From contig NZ_JBLXJC010000001.1 of the NCBI RefSeq assembly GCF_048269205.1, forward strand, positions 1,364,001-1,428,000: a DNA stretch of 64,000 nt, written 5' to 3'. Below, one piece after another: positions 6,568 to 14,292 of the stretch. A program made the position numbers and the translations under genes. Under the pieces are notes generated by a model. That model saw only the letters and a program-made list of their open reading frames with translations, was not told the origin of the DNA and made no database searches. The stretch comes from Emcibacter sp048269205 (GTDB lineage Bacteria; Pseudomonadota; Alphaproteobacteria; Sphingomonadales; Emcibacteraceae). How positions within the stretch are numbered: the first letter of the stretch is position 1; each line of letters begins with the position of its first letter.

Positions 6568-8430
6568 ATGAAGTCCAAGCTTCTTGCATCAGTTGCCCTG
6601 TTGGCGGCTCTTAGTCTGGTTGCCTGTTCCGAAGGGGATCAATCAGCTGAAAATACAACTCGGGAAAACCAAGCAGCACAAAGTGCTTCTGCCCAGGTGC
6701 AGACCGAGTCAGAACGGCTTAACGCTTTTTTCGAAGAAAGCTTTATGGAAGCCGTCATGGATAGTCCGGAATTCCAGACCTATCTGGGCATGATGGAAAA
6801 TTCGGGTCAGTGGGACGAATATACGGAAGAAAAAGCGGTCCGCGACCTGGAAAAGGCGAAAAGAGATCTGGCAACCCTCAAGGCCGATTTTGACTTTGAC
6901 AAACTGGATGAGGCGTCCCGGTTGAGCTACCGGCTCTTCGAGCGCACCCTGAATGAGGAAATTGAGGCCTATAAATGGCGTCACTACAGCTACCCACTTA
7001 ATCAGATGCATGGCTGGCAGTCGGGAACGCCTGCCTTCATGATCAACTTTCACCGGATTACGTCGGTCAGCGATGCAGAAGGTTATGTTTCCCGCATGGA
7101 AAACATGCAGGCGATGGCGGAACAGCGCTTTGAACAGCTGAAAATTCGCGAGAAAAAAGGCATCCTGCCGCCGAAATTTGTCTATGAGCATGTGATCCGG
7201 GATGCGGAAAATATGCTTAAAGGGGCACCGCTGGATGATAGCGGGGAAGATCACACCCTGCTTGCCGACCTGAAAGGCAAACTGGATAAAATCGAAATTG
7301 ACGGGGACAAGAAACAGGAACTTGTCAAACGGGCCGAAGCGGCCATTATAAATTCCGTCAAACCTGCCTTTGCAAAGCTTGCCGACATTGCCCGGGCCGA
7401 GAAGGAAATGACCAACACCGACGACGGTGTCTGGAAGTTGCCTGACGGGGCTGATTACTATAATTTCCGCCTGCGCAAGATTACCACAACCGACATGACT
7501 GCTGATGAAATACATGATCTTGGCCTGAGTGAGGTGGAGCGTATCCACGGCGAGATGCGGGAGATCATGAAAAAGGTAGGTTTCAAGGGATCCATGCAGG
7601 ACTTCTTTGAATTCACCCGCACCGACAAGCAGTTCTATTATGACGAGACGGAGGAAGGGAAGGCGGCCTATCTGGCCGAGGCGACGAAACTCATCGACAC
7701 CATGAAGGAACATCTGGACGAGGTCTTTATCACCAAACCCAAGGCCGACCTGATCGTCAAGGCGGTGGAGCCGTTCCGGGAAAAATCCGCAGGCAAGGCG
7801 TTTTACAGTCGACCGGCGCCAGACGGCAGTCGGCCGGGCATTTACTATGCCAACCTCTACAAAATGTCGAGCATGCCCATCTATCAGATGGAGGCGCTGG
7901 CCTATCACGAAGGTATCCCGGGTCACCATATGCAGCTTGCCATCATGCAGGAACTGGAAAATGTGCCCAAATTCCGCAAGTTCGGCGGATATACCGCCTA
8001 TACGGAAGGCTGGGGCCTTTATTCTGAATTTCTGCCCAAGGAAATGGGATTCTATGAGGATCCCTATTCAGATTTCGGCCGTCTGGCCATGGAACTCTGG
8101 CGCGCCTGCCGCCTTGTGGTGGATACCGGTATTCATGCCAAGAAGTGGACCCGTGAGCAGGCCATCGACTATCTGGCTACCAACACACCAAACCCGCATG
8201 GTGATGTGGTCAAGGCGATCGAGCGCTACATCGTGCTGCCCGGCCAGGCGACGGCCTACAAGATCGGCATGATCAAGATCCAGCAACTTAGGGAAAAAGC
8301 CAAGGCTGAACTGGGTGACAGGTTTGATATCCGGGAGTATCACGAAGTTGTTCTGAAAGACGGCGCCCTGCCACTTGCCATTCTGGAAGAGCAGGTTGAT
8401 GCCTGGATCGCCAGCAAGAAAGAGAGCTAG
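6568..8430 (+). CDS. DUF885-family lipoprotein, probable zinc metallopeptidase
   Basis: A 620-residue envelope protein. The N-terminus is a lipoprotein signal (LLAALSLVAC) with the lipidated cysteine at residue 20. The body matches the DUF885 family: YHEGIPGHHMQ gives an HExxxGH zinc-site motif (His447, Glu448, His453), and TEGWGLYSE supplies a likely third ligand, Glu480. The family is related to M32-like carboxypeptidases, and some members are described as dipeptidyl carboxypeptidases; the substrate here is unknown. The ribosome-binding site AAGGGGAT precedes the ATG. It is followed after 25 bases by the NAD(P)HX repair gene, so the two may be co-transcribed. Whether it faces the periplasm from the inner or outer membrane is not decided; residue +2 is Ser, which favours outer-membrane sorting. 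Confidence 0.9.
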   Translation: MKSKLLASVALLAALSLVACSEGDQSAENTTRENQAAQSASAQVQTESERLNAFFEESFMEAVMDSPEFQTYLGMMENSGQWDEYTEEKAVRDLEKAKRDLATLKADFDFDKLDEASRLSYRLFERTLNEEIEAYKWRHYSYPLNQMHGWQSGTPAFMINFHRITSVSDAEGYVSRMENMQAMAEQRFEQLKIREKKGILPPKFVYEHVIRDAENMLKGAPLDDSGEDHTLLADLKGKLDKIEIDGDKKQELVKRAEAAIINSVKPAFAKLADIARAEKEMTNTDDGVWKLPDGADYYNFRLRKITTTDMTADEIHDLGLSEVERIHGEMREIMKKVGFKGSMQDFFEFTRTDKQFYYDETEEGKAAYLAEATKLIDTMKEHLDEVFITKPKADLIVKAVEPFREKSAGKAFYSRPAPDGSRPGIYYANLYKMSSMPIYQMEALAYHEGIPGHHMQLAIMQELENVPKFRKFGGYTAYTEGWGLYSEFLPKEMGFYEDPYSDFGRLAMELWRACRLVVDTGIHAKKWTREQAIDYLATNTPNPHGDVVKAIERYIVLPGQATAYKIGMIKIQQLREKAKAELGDRFDIREYHEVVLKDGALPLAILEEQVDAWIASKKES

Positions 8431-8455
8431 ACCCTCTTGAGGAGTATACCGGGTA

Positions 8456-9973
8456 ATGGATGAAACTGCAGAAGTCTTGCTGTCTACAGCGGAAATGGGG
8501 CAGGCGGATCGCCTGACTATTGATGCCGGACTCCCGGGACGGCAACTGATGGAAGCGGCTGGACAGTCAATTGCCCGGATCATACTCGATAAATTCAATC
8601 CGGGTCGCACACTTGTTCTGTGCGGTCCGGGCAACAACGGTGGCGACGGTTTTGTGGTTGCCCGGGTCCTGAAAGAAAAAGGCTGGCCGGTTGTACTCAT
8701 GCTCATGGGAGCTCGGGAAAAGCTCGGCGGGGATGCCGGCATCATGGCCGATCTCTGGGACGGCGAAATCCTGCCGTTGTCGAGGGAGGGGCTGGACGAC
8801 TATGAACTGATTGTTGATGGCCTCTTCGGTGCGGGTCTTGATCGTCCTCTGGACGGAGAGGTTCTTGATCTGGTAATGGCGGCCAATAAAAGTACCGCTC
8901 GCAAAGTGGCCATAGATGTGCCCAGCGGTCTTAGCGGTGACAGCGGCCTTGCGCTGGGCGCCTGTATCGAGGCGGATATCACCGTAACCTTCTTAAGGCG
9001 GAAGCCTGGCCACGTCCTGTATCCGGGAAAGGCATTCTGCGGAGAACTTTTTGTCACCGACATAGGTATATCCGACAGGGTGCTGGAGGACATACATCCG
9101 CACACCTGGGTGAATACCCCTGCGGTATGGGGGGAGAGATATCCCCGCCTCGCGGTGACAGGTCACAAATATTCCCGGGGGCATGCCGCCATTGTCAGTG
9201 GCGATATTGCCCATACCGGTGCCTGCAGGCTTGCTGCAGGGGCGGCCCTGAGAGTGGGGGCGGGCCTGGTTAGCGTGATATGTGATGGGGAGGCGGTGGC
9301 TGCTCATGCAGCCCACCTAACCGCCGTCATGATCAAATGTTGTGAGAGCCCGGAGGCCTTTAAGGAGCTTCTGCATGATGTCCGCCTTAATGCCTGGTGT
9401 ATCGGACCGGCAAATGGTGTGACGGAAGAAACCAGGGAAAATGTGCTTTCCATTCTGCTTGCCGGAAAGCATGTGGTGATTGATGCAGATGCACTCAGCA
9501 TTTTCAAGTCTGAGCCGGAGGAGCTGTTTGCGGCAATCAAGTCCTTCGGCCGACAGGATGCTGGCTGTGGTACGGTGCTTACGCCTCACGAAGGTGAGTT
9601 CGCCCGTATTTTTCCCGACCTGGCAGGACGGGAGGGACATTATGACCGATTGGCCGCGGCCCGTGAAGCGGCAAAGCGATCCGGGGCGGTGGTGCTTCTG
9701 AAGGGGCCCGATACTGTTGTAGTCGGTCCCGGAGGGAGGGCGACAATCATGGAAAACGCGCCGGCGGATCTGGCAACGGCCGGGTCCGGGGATGTTTTGT
9801 CAGGGCTGGTGACCGGTCTTCTGGCCCAGGGTATGCCGGCATTTGAAGCAGCTTCTGCGGCAGTCTGGCTGCATGTACAGGTAGCCCGCGCCTTCGGGGC
9901 GGGATTGATTGCGGAAGATATCGCGCCCTGCTTGCCCCCGGTGCTTGAAAAGTTGCGGAAAAGCCTGCATTAA
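8456..9973 (+). CDS. nnr: bifunctional NAD(P)H-hydrate epimerase / ADP-dependent NAD(P)H-hydrate dehydratase
   Basis: Repairs hydrated NADH and NADPH. The N-terminal YjeF domain (about residues 1-215) interconverts R and S forms of NAD(P)HX, and the C-terminal ribokinase-like domain (about 225-500) dehydrates the S form. The epimerase loop reads GPGNNGGDGFVVARVL; the dehydratase shows LTPHEGEFARIFPD, LLKGPDTVVVGPGG and the nucleotide-site motif ATAGSGDVLSG. The 505 residues match the usual fused bacterial enzyme. The ATG at 8456 follows GAGGAG at a rather long 12-base spacing, with GGGTA closer. No downstream partner is obvious, since the next gene is a tRNA. Confidence 0.96.
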   Translation: MDETAEVLLSTAEMGQADRLTIDAGLPGRQLMEAAGQSIARIILDKFNPGRTLVLCGPGNNGGDGFVVARVLKEKGWPVVLMLMGAREKLGGDAGIMADLWDGEILPLSREGLDDYELIVDGLFGAGLDRPLDGEVLDLVMAANKSTARKVAIDVPSGLSGDSGLALGACIEADITVTFLRRKPGHVLYPGKAFCGELFVTDIGISDRVLEDIHPHTWVNTPAVWGERYPRLAVTGHKYSRGHAAIVSGDIAHTGACRLAAGAALRVGAGLVSVICDGEAVAAHAAHLTAVMIKCCESPEAFKELLHDVRLNAWCIGPANGVTEETRENVLSILLAGKHVVIDADALSIFKSEPEELFAAIKSFGRQDAGCGTVLTPHEGEFARIFPDLAGREGHYDRLAAAREAAKRSGAVVLLKGPDTVVVGPGGRATIMENAPADLATAGSGDVLSGLVTGLLAQGMPAFEAASAAVWLHVQVARAFGAGLIAEDIAPCLPPVLEKLRKSLH

Positions 9974-10139
9974 TGTGATCTGGGCGGTCAGGGAAGCGCC
10001 TGCCGGTATCTCTTATTTCCTTCCGTAAATTGTGATCCGTCCGGTAATTCGTCCGCCGAAAAACTACGGTCATCTTTTTTTGTGGAAATTTATACGCAAT
10101 TGACTATAAAGGCGGGTCTGAATGCCATGACGGACATTT

Positions 10140-10224
10140 GCGGGTGTGGCGAAATTGGTAGACGCGCTAGATTTAGGTTCTAGTGTCTTCGGACGTGGGG
10201 GTTCAAGTCCCTCCACCCGCACCA
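10140..10224 (+). tRNA. tRNA-Leu (anticodon TAG)
   Basis: An 85-base class II tRNA with a long variable arm (TGTCTTCGGACGT), typical of tRNA-Leu. The acceptor GCGGGTG pairs with CACCCGC, the anticodon loop is TTTAGGT, the discriminator is A, and CCA is encoded at 10222-10224. It lies just upstream of tig, a frequent arrangement. Confidence 0.97.
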
Positions 10225-10321
10225 AATGACCGCGTAATTCAAAGGGTTTGCCCATCATCAAGGTGAGGGATGTAATTTTAACAGGCCGTAGTCGCGGCCG
10301 AGCAGAAGAACAGAGCGAGCA

Positions 10322-11890
10322 ATGCAGGTAACTGAAACAAATTCTGAAGGTCTCAAACGTGGATACAAGGTCGTTATTCCGGCCGGTGACATCGAGGCAA
10401 AACTCAACAGTGAACTGGAAAAGGTTCGCACCCAGATCAAAATGCCCGGCTTCCGTCCGGGCAAGGCGCCGATCTCCCTTCTGAAAAAACTCCACGGCAA
10501 AAACCTGATGGGGCAGGTTCTGGAGGAAACCATCAATTCAACATCCCAGGATGTTCTTGAGGAAAAGAAGGTTCGCCCGGCAACCCAGCCTGATATCGCC
10601 ATCGATGAAGGCTATGAAGAAGGTAAAGACCTGGAATATACAATGGACCTGGAAATTGTTCCCGAGTTCACAGTTCCGGACCTTTCCAAGCTGAAGCTGG
10701 AGAAACTGGTCGCCGAACCTGCCAGGGAGCAGGTCAAGGAAGCGCTTGAGAATATTGCCGGTCAGCAGAAGAACTACAAAGCTGCTGCAAAGACTTACAA
10801 GGCCACTGAAGGTGATGCTGTGGTCATCGATTTCCTCGGCAAACTTGACGGTGAACCTTTTGACGGTGGTGCTGCCGAAGACTTCCAGCTGGTGCTGGGC
10901 TCCAATACGTTTATTCCCGGTTTCGAAGAGCAGTTGACTGGTGTGAAAGCCGGCGACAAAAAAGACGTCAATGTGACGTTTCCGGAAAACTATCAGTCTG
11001 AAGACCTTGCCGGCAAACCGACCGTATTCGAGGTGACTGTCAAGGAAGTGCAGAAACCCGAAGACGCCAAGGTTGATGACGAACTGGCCACGAAGCTCGG
11101 TCTTGCCGATCTTGCTGCCCTGGAAGAGGCCGTCAAGGGACAGCTGTCACAGGAAACAGATTCCCTGTCACGGACCTGCCTGAAGCGCTCGCTTCTGGAT
11201 GCGTTGGCCGAAATGGTCGATTTTGATGTGCCGTCAGGCATGGTGCAGATGGAATTCGACCAGATCTGGAACCAGCTGAAAATGGATATGTACCGTGAGG
11301 CTGCAGAAACTGATGCCGATCTCAAACCGGAAGACATTGAAGAACCCGGTGATGACGTGAAGGGCGAATATCAGGCCATTGCAGAGCGTCGTGTGCGCCT
11401 CGGCCTGTTGCTCTCTGAAATCGGTCAGCAGAACAAGGTGACTGTTGGTCAGGAAGAAGTGACCCGCCAGATTGCCCAGGAAGCGCGCCGTTTCCCGGGT
11501 CAGGAAAAGCAGGTTTTCGAATTCTACCAGAACAACCCCCAGGCCATGGCCCAGGTTCGCGCGCCTTTGTTCGAAGAAAAAGTAGTTGATTTCATCCTCG
11601 AGCAGGCAACGGTTGCTGAAAAAGCAGTCAGCCGTGACGAACTGATCGCGAAGATTGAAGAAGACGAAGCGGCACCGACACCGGCCAAGGGAAAAAAGGC
11701 CCCGGCCAAAAAAGCCGCAGCAAAGAAAGCTCCTGCCAAGAAGGCGGAGCCGAAAACAGCTGCAGCGAAGAAAGCCCCGGCCAAAAAAGCGGAACCGAAA
11801 ACTGCAGCGGCGAAGAAGGCTCCGGCCAAAAAAGCTCCTGCAAAGAAAGCTCCGGCTAAAAAGGCTGCTGCCAAAAAAGACGATGCCTGA
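10322..11890 (+). CDS. tig: trigger factor with long Lys/Ala/Pro-rich C-terminal tail
   Basis: Ribosome-associated chaperone and peptidyl-prolyl isomerase that meets nascent chains at the exit tunnel. The ribosome-binding domain has the signature GFRPGKAP, which normally docks on L23. It is followed by the FKBP-type isomerase domain (about 155-240, with GDAVVIDFLGKLDG) and the helical C-terminal chaperone domain. The protein has 522 residues, against about 430-450 in many relatives. The excess is a basic low-complexity tail from residue 450, built of KKAPAKKA and AEPKTAAA units. It heads the usual tig-clpP-clpX-lon block. The ATG at 10322 is the only start that gives the complete ribosome-binding domain. 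Confidence 0.97.
   Translation: MQVTETNSEGLKRGYKVVIPAGDIEAKLNSELEKVRTQIKMPGFRPGKAPISLLKKLHGKNLMGQVLEETINSTSQDVLEEKKVRPATQPDIAIDEGYEEGKDLEYTMDLEIVPEFTVPDLSKLKLEKLVAEPAREQVKEALENIAGQQKNYKAAAKTYKATEGDAVVIDFLGKLDGEPFDGGAAEDFQLVLGSNTFIPGFEEQLTGVKAGDKKDVNVTFPENYQSEDLAGKPTVFEVTVKEVQKPEDAKVDDELATKLGLADLAALEEAVKGQLSQETDSLSRTCLKRSLLDALAEMVDFDVPSGMVQMEFDQIWNQLKMDMYREAAETDADLKPEDIEEPGDDVKGEYQAIAERRVRLGLLLSEIGQQNKVTVGQEEVTRQIAQEARRFPGQEKQVFEFYQNNPQAMAQVRAPLFEEKVVDFILEQATVAEKAVSRDELIAKIEEDEAAPTPAKGKKAPAKKAAAKKAPAKKAEPKTAAAKKAPAKKAEPKTAAAKKAPAKKAPAKKAPAKKAAAKKDDA
11669..11887 (+). repeat. in-frame repeats encoding the basic tail of trigger factor
   Basis: Codons 450-522 encode a tail of Lys, Ala and Pro ending KKDDA. 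It includes a near-tandem 14-codon unit (KKAEPKTAAAKKAP, twice) and shorter APAKK repeats. Codon choices differ between copies (for example aaaaca against aaaact), so this is not a very recent exact expansion. The composition resembles histone H1-like tails. Confidence 0.85.
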
Positions 11891-11999
11891 GAATTTAGCT
11901 ATTGAATTTTCAGCACGCATATAAAATATAATTAGAGAAAATTGAGCGGGTATCGATTAAGATGCCCGCTTTATCACTTGAAGAAGAGGATAAGCTGAA

Positions 12000-12629
12000 A
12001 TGAGCGACCCTATCGATACCTATATGAATACTCTGGTTCCCATGGTGGTGGAGCAGACCAGTCGCGGTGAGCGTTCATATGACATCTATTCCCGCCTTCT
12101 CAAGGAACGGATTATTTTCCTGACCGGGCAGGTGCATGACGGGGTCGCCAGCCTGATTACGGCTCAGCTTCTGTTCCTGGAAGCGGAAAATCCGAAGAAG
12201 GACATTTCCTTTTATATCAATTCACCGGGTGGCGTCGTGACGTCCGGTCTCGGCATCTATGACACTATGCAGTATATTCGTCCCAAGGTAACAACCATCT
12301 GCATTGGTCAGGCTTGTTCCATGGGGTCGTTGTTGCTTGCTGCGGGTGAGCCCGGGCAGCGTTTTGCTCTGCCGAATTCCCGGATCATGATTCACCAGCC
12401 GTCCGGTGGCGCCCAGGGGCAGGCAACCGATATCGAAATCCATGCCAGGGAAATCCTGGAACTGCGCAAGCGCCTCAACAATATGTATGTCAAACACACT
12501 GGTCAGCCTCTGGATGTAATCGAGGAAAATATGGAGCGCGACAAGTTCATGTCTCCGGAGCAGGCCAAGGAATTCGGTCTCATCGATGAAGTCTACGAGA
12601 AACGCCAGGGCGATTCACAGGACGACTGA
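12000..12629 (+). CDS. clpP: ATP-dependent Clp protease proteolytic subunit
   Basis: Serine protease that forms the 14-subunit degradation chamber served by ClpX or ClpA. It has 209 residues. The catalytic triad is readable as Ser107 (in GQACSMGS), His132 (MIHQPSGG) and Asp181 (in MERDKF). The ATG at 12000 follows an AAGAAGAGGA stretch about 10-20 bases upstream. It lies downstream of tig with a 109-base gap and ends at a strong hairpin, so clpX has its own promoter or depends on read-through. Confidence 0.98.
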   Translation: MSDPIDTYMNTLVPMVVEQTSRGERSYDIYSRLLKERIIFLTGQVHDGVASLITAQLLFLEAENPKKDISFYINSPGGVVTSGLGIYDTMQYIRPKVTTICIGQACSMGSLLLAAGEPGQRFALPNSRIMIHQPSGGAQGQATDIEIHAREILELRKRLNNMYVKHTGQPLDVIEENMERDKFMSPEQAKEFGLIDEVYEKRQGDSQDD

Positions 12630-12650
12630 AAATAGTGTAATTAAAATAGA

Positions 12651-12690
12651 CGGGAATGGTAACGACAGGTTTACCATTCCCGTTAATTAA
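12651..12690 (+). terminator. hairpin after clpP
   Basis: CGGGAATGGTAA and TTACCATTCCCG form a perfect 12-bp stem around an 8-base loop (12663-12670). It is followed by TTAATTAATTG rather than an unbroken T run. It probably terminates or attenuates transcription, or stabilises the clpP transcript end. Confidence 0.65.
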
Positions 12691-12735
12691 TTGTTTTACA
12701 CTTTCTTCTAATATCAATTGAAATTATCCGTTGTA

Positions 12736-12764
12736 TTGTGCTGAAAATCCCTTACTACTATATA
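12736..12764 (+). promoter_or_regulatory. possible promoter of clpX
   Basis: TTGTGC and TATATA are separated by 17 bases in the 273-base gap between clpP and clpX, about 140 bases before the clpX ATG. The match to a housekeeping promoter is moderate. No clear heat-shock (RpoH) consensus was recognised. Confidence 0.35.
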
Positions 12765-12903
12765 GGAAAGCATGCGACGGCTGATTTTGATGGGGGGGAA
12801 TTTTCCCGCTACTGCAAAAAAGCGGCCTCCGGCAAAAAAATCCGTTGAGATTTTGCAGCCAGTCGGAGTAGCATGTTTGAGAAGTTACTAGGAACAGGAA
12901 CAT

Positions 12904-14175
12904 ATGACCAAATCAACATCTGGCGATTCTAAAAGTACTCTCTACTGTTCTTTTTGCGGCAAGAGCCAGCATGAAGTGAAAAAGCTGATAGCCGGACCCA
13001 CAGTTTTTATCTGTGATGAATGCGTTGAGCTTTGCATGGACATTATCCGGGAAGAGAACAAGACCTCCCTGACCAAGTCCAGCGACGGTGTTCCTTCACC
13101 CTTGGAAATCCTTTCCGTTCTTGATGATTATGTGATCGGTCAGAGCCAGGCCAAGAAAGTCCTGTCCGTTGCTGTTCACAACCATTACAAGCGGCTGCAG
13201 CACGCCGGCCAGAGCAATGACGTTGAGCTTGCCAAGTCCAACATCATGCTGGTAGGGCCCACAGGTTGCGGTAAAACGCTTCTCGCCCAGACCCTGGCCC
13301 GTATTCTGGATGTCCCCTTCACCATGGCGGATGCGACCACCCTGACCGAAGCCGGTTATGTGGGTGAAGATGTGGAAAACATCATTCTCAAGCTTCTGCA
13401 GTCTGCCGATTATAATGTGGAACGGGCCCAGCGCGGTATCGTTTATATCGACGAGGTGGACAAGATCAGCCGTAAATCCGACAATCCCTCCATCACCCGC
13501 GATGTATCGGGCGAGGGGGTTCAGCAGGCTCTGCTGAAAATCATGGAAGGCACAGTGGCCAGCGTACCGCCCCAGGGCGGCCGCAAGCATCCGCAGCAGG
13601 AATTCCTTCAGGTGGACACTACCAATATCCTGTTCATCTGCGGTGGGGCCTTTGCCGGCCTTGACAAGATCATCGGCCATCGCCGGGAAGGCAAGTCCAT
13701 CGGTTTTGGCGCCAATGTGACCAGCGATGAAGATCGCCGTGTCGGTGATCTACTGATGGATCTGGAGCCCGAAGATCTTCTGAAATTCGGCCTTATCCCC
13801 GAGTTTATCGGTCGTCTGCCTGTTCTGGCGACACTGACGGATCTGGATGAGGGCGCACTTGTGGAAATTCTCTCCAAGCCGAAAAACGCGCTGGTAAAAC
13901 AGTATCAGCGTCTGTTTGCCATGGAAGAGGTCGAACTGACCTTCACGGAAGATGCGCTTCTGGCCATTGCCCGCCGGGCTATCGCCCGCAAGACCGGTGC
14001 TCGCGGCCTGCGCTCTATCATGGAAGACATTCTTCTGGACACCATGTTCGAACTCCCCGGACTTGAGGGAGTGGAAGAGGTTGTGATCAACGCCGAGGTT
14101 GTCGAGGGTAAGGGCCAGCCCCTTTATATTTATACGGACAAGAAGAAGGAAGAAGCCGGCGGTGCCGGAGCCTGA
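12904..14175 (+). CDS. clpX: ATP-dependent Clp protease ATP-binding subunit ClpX
   Basis: AAA+ unfoldase that recognises tagged or specific substrates and feeds them to ClpP. It has 423 residues. The N-terminal C4 zinc-binding domain has Cys15, Cys18, Cys37 and Cys40 (CSFCGKS ... CDECVELC), which dimerises and binds adaptors. Walker A is GPTGCGKT (118-125), Walker B is VYIDEVDKI, and an IGF-type loop for ClpP docking is indicated by KSIGFGANV. In alphaproteobacteria ClpXP commonly controls cell-cycle regulators. The ATG follows AGGAACAGGAAC. It lies downstream of clpP and upstream of lon. Confidence 0.98.
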   Translation: MTKSTSGDSKSTLYCSFCGKSQHEVKKLIAGPTVFICDECVELCMDIIREENKTSLTKSSDGVPSPLEILSVLDDYVIGQSQAKKVLSVAVHNHYKRLQHAGQSNDVELAKSNIMLVGPTGCGKTLLAQTLARILDVPFTMADATTLTEAGYVGEDVENIILKLLQSADYNVERAQRGIVYIDEVDKISRKSDNPSITRDVSGEGVQQALLKIMEGTVASVPPQGGRKHPQQEFLQVDTTNILFICGGAFAGLDKIIGHRREGKSIGFGANVTSDEDRRVGDLLMDLEPEDLLKFGLIPEFIGRLPVLATLTDLDEGALVEILSKPKNALVKQYQRLFAMEEVELTFTEDALLAIARRAIARKTGARGLRSIMEDILLDTMFELPGLEGVEEVVINAEVVEGKGQPLYIYTDKKKEEAGGAGA

Positions 14176-14292
14176 TCCCATCGGGCGGACGACGCCCGGT
14201 AGATTTTTATTGTCCCGTCTTGAATATATCCCTTTTGTTCTTACCTGAAGTGTAACACAGTAACACTCAAGTATTTAGACAAAGGTAGAAAA

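Noticed and set aside
6709..7929. 406-codon reverse-strand open frame inside the DUF885 gene
   Set aside because: Fully antisense to a gene with clear motifs; no signal of its own.
11669..11887. Separate H1-like gene fused by frameshift to tig
   Set aside because: The tail is in frame with tig without any interruption, and there is no independent start or ribosome-binding site before it.
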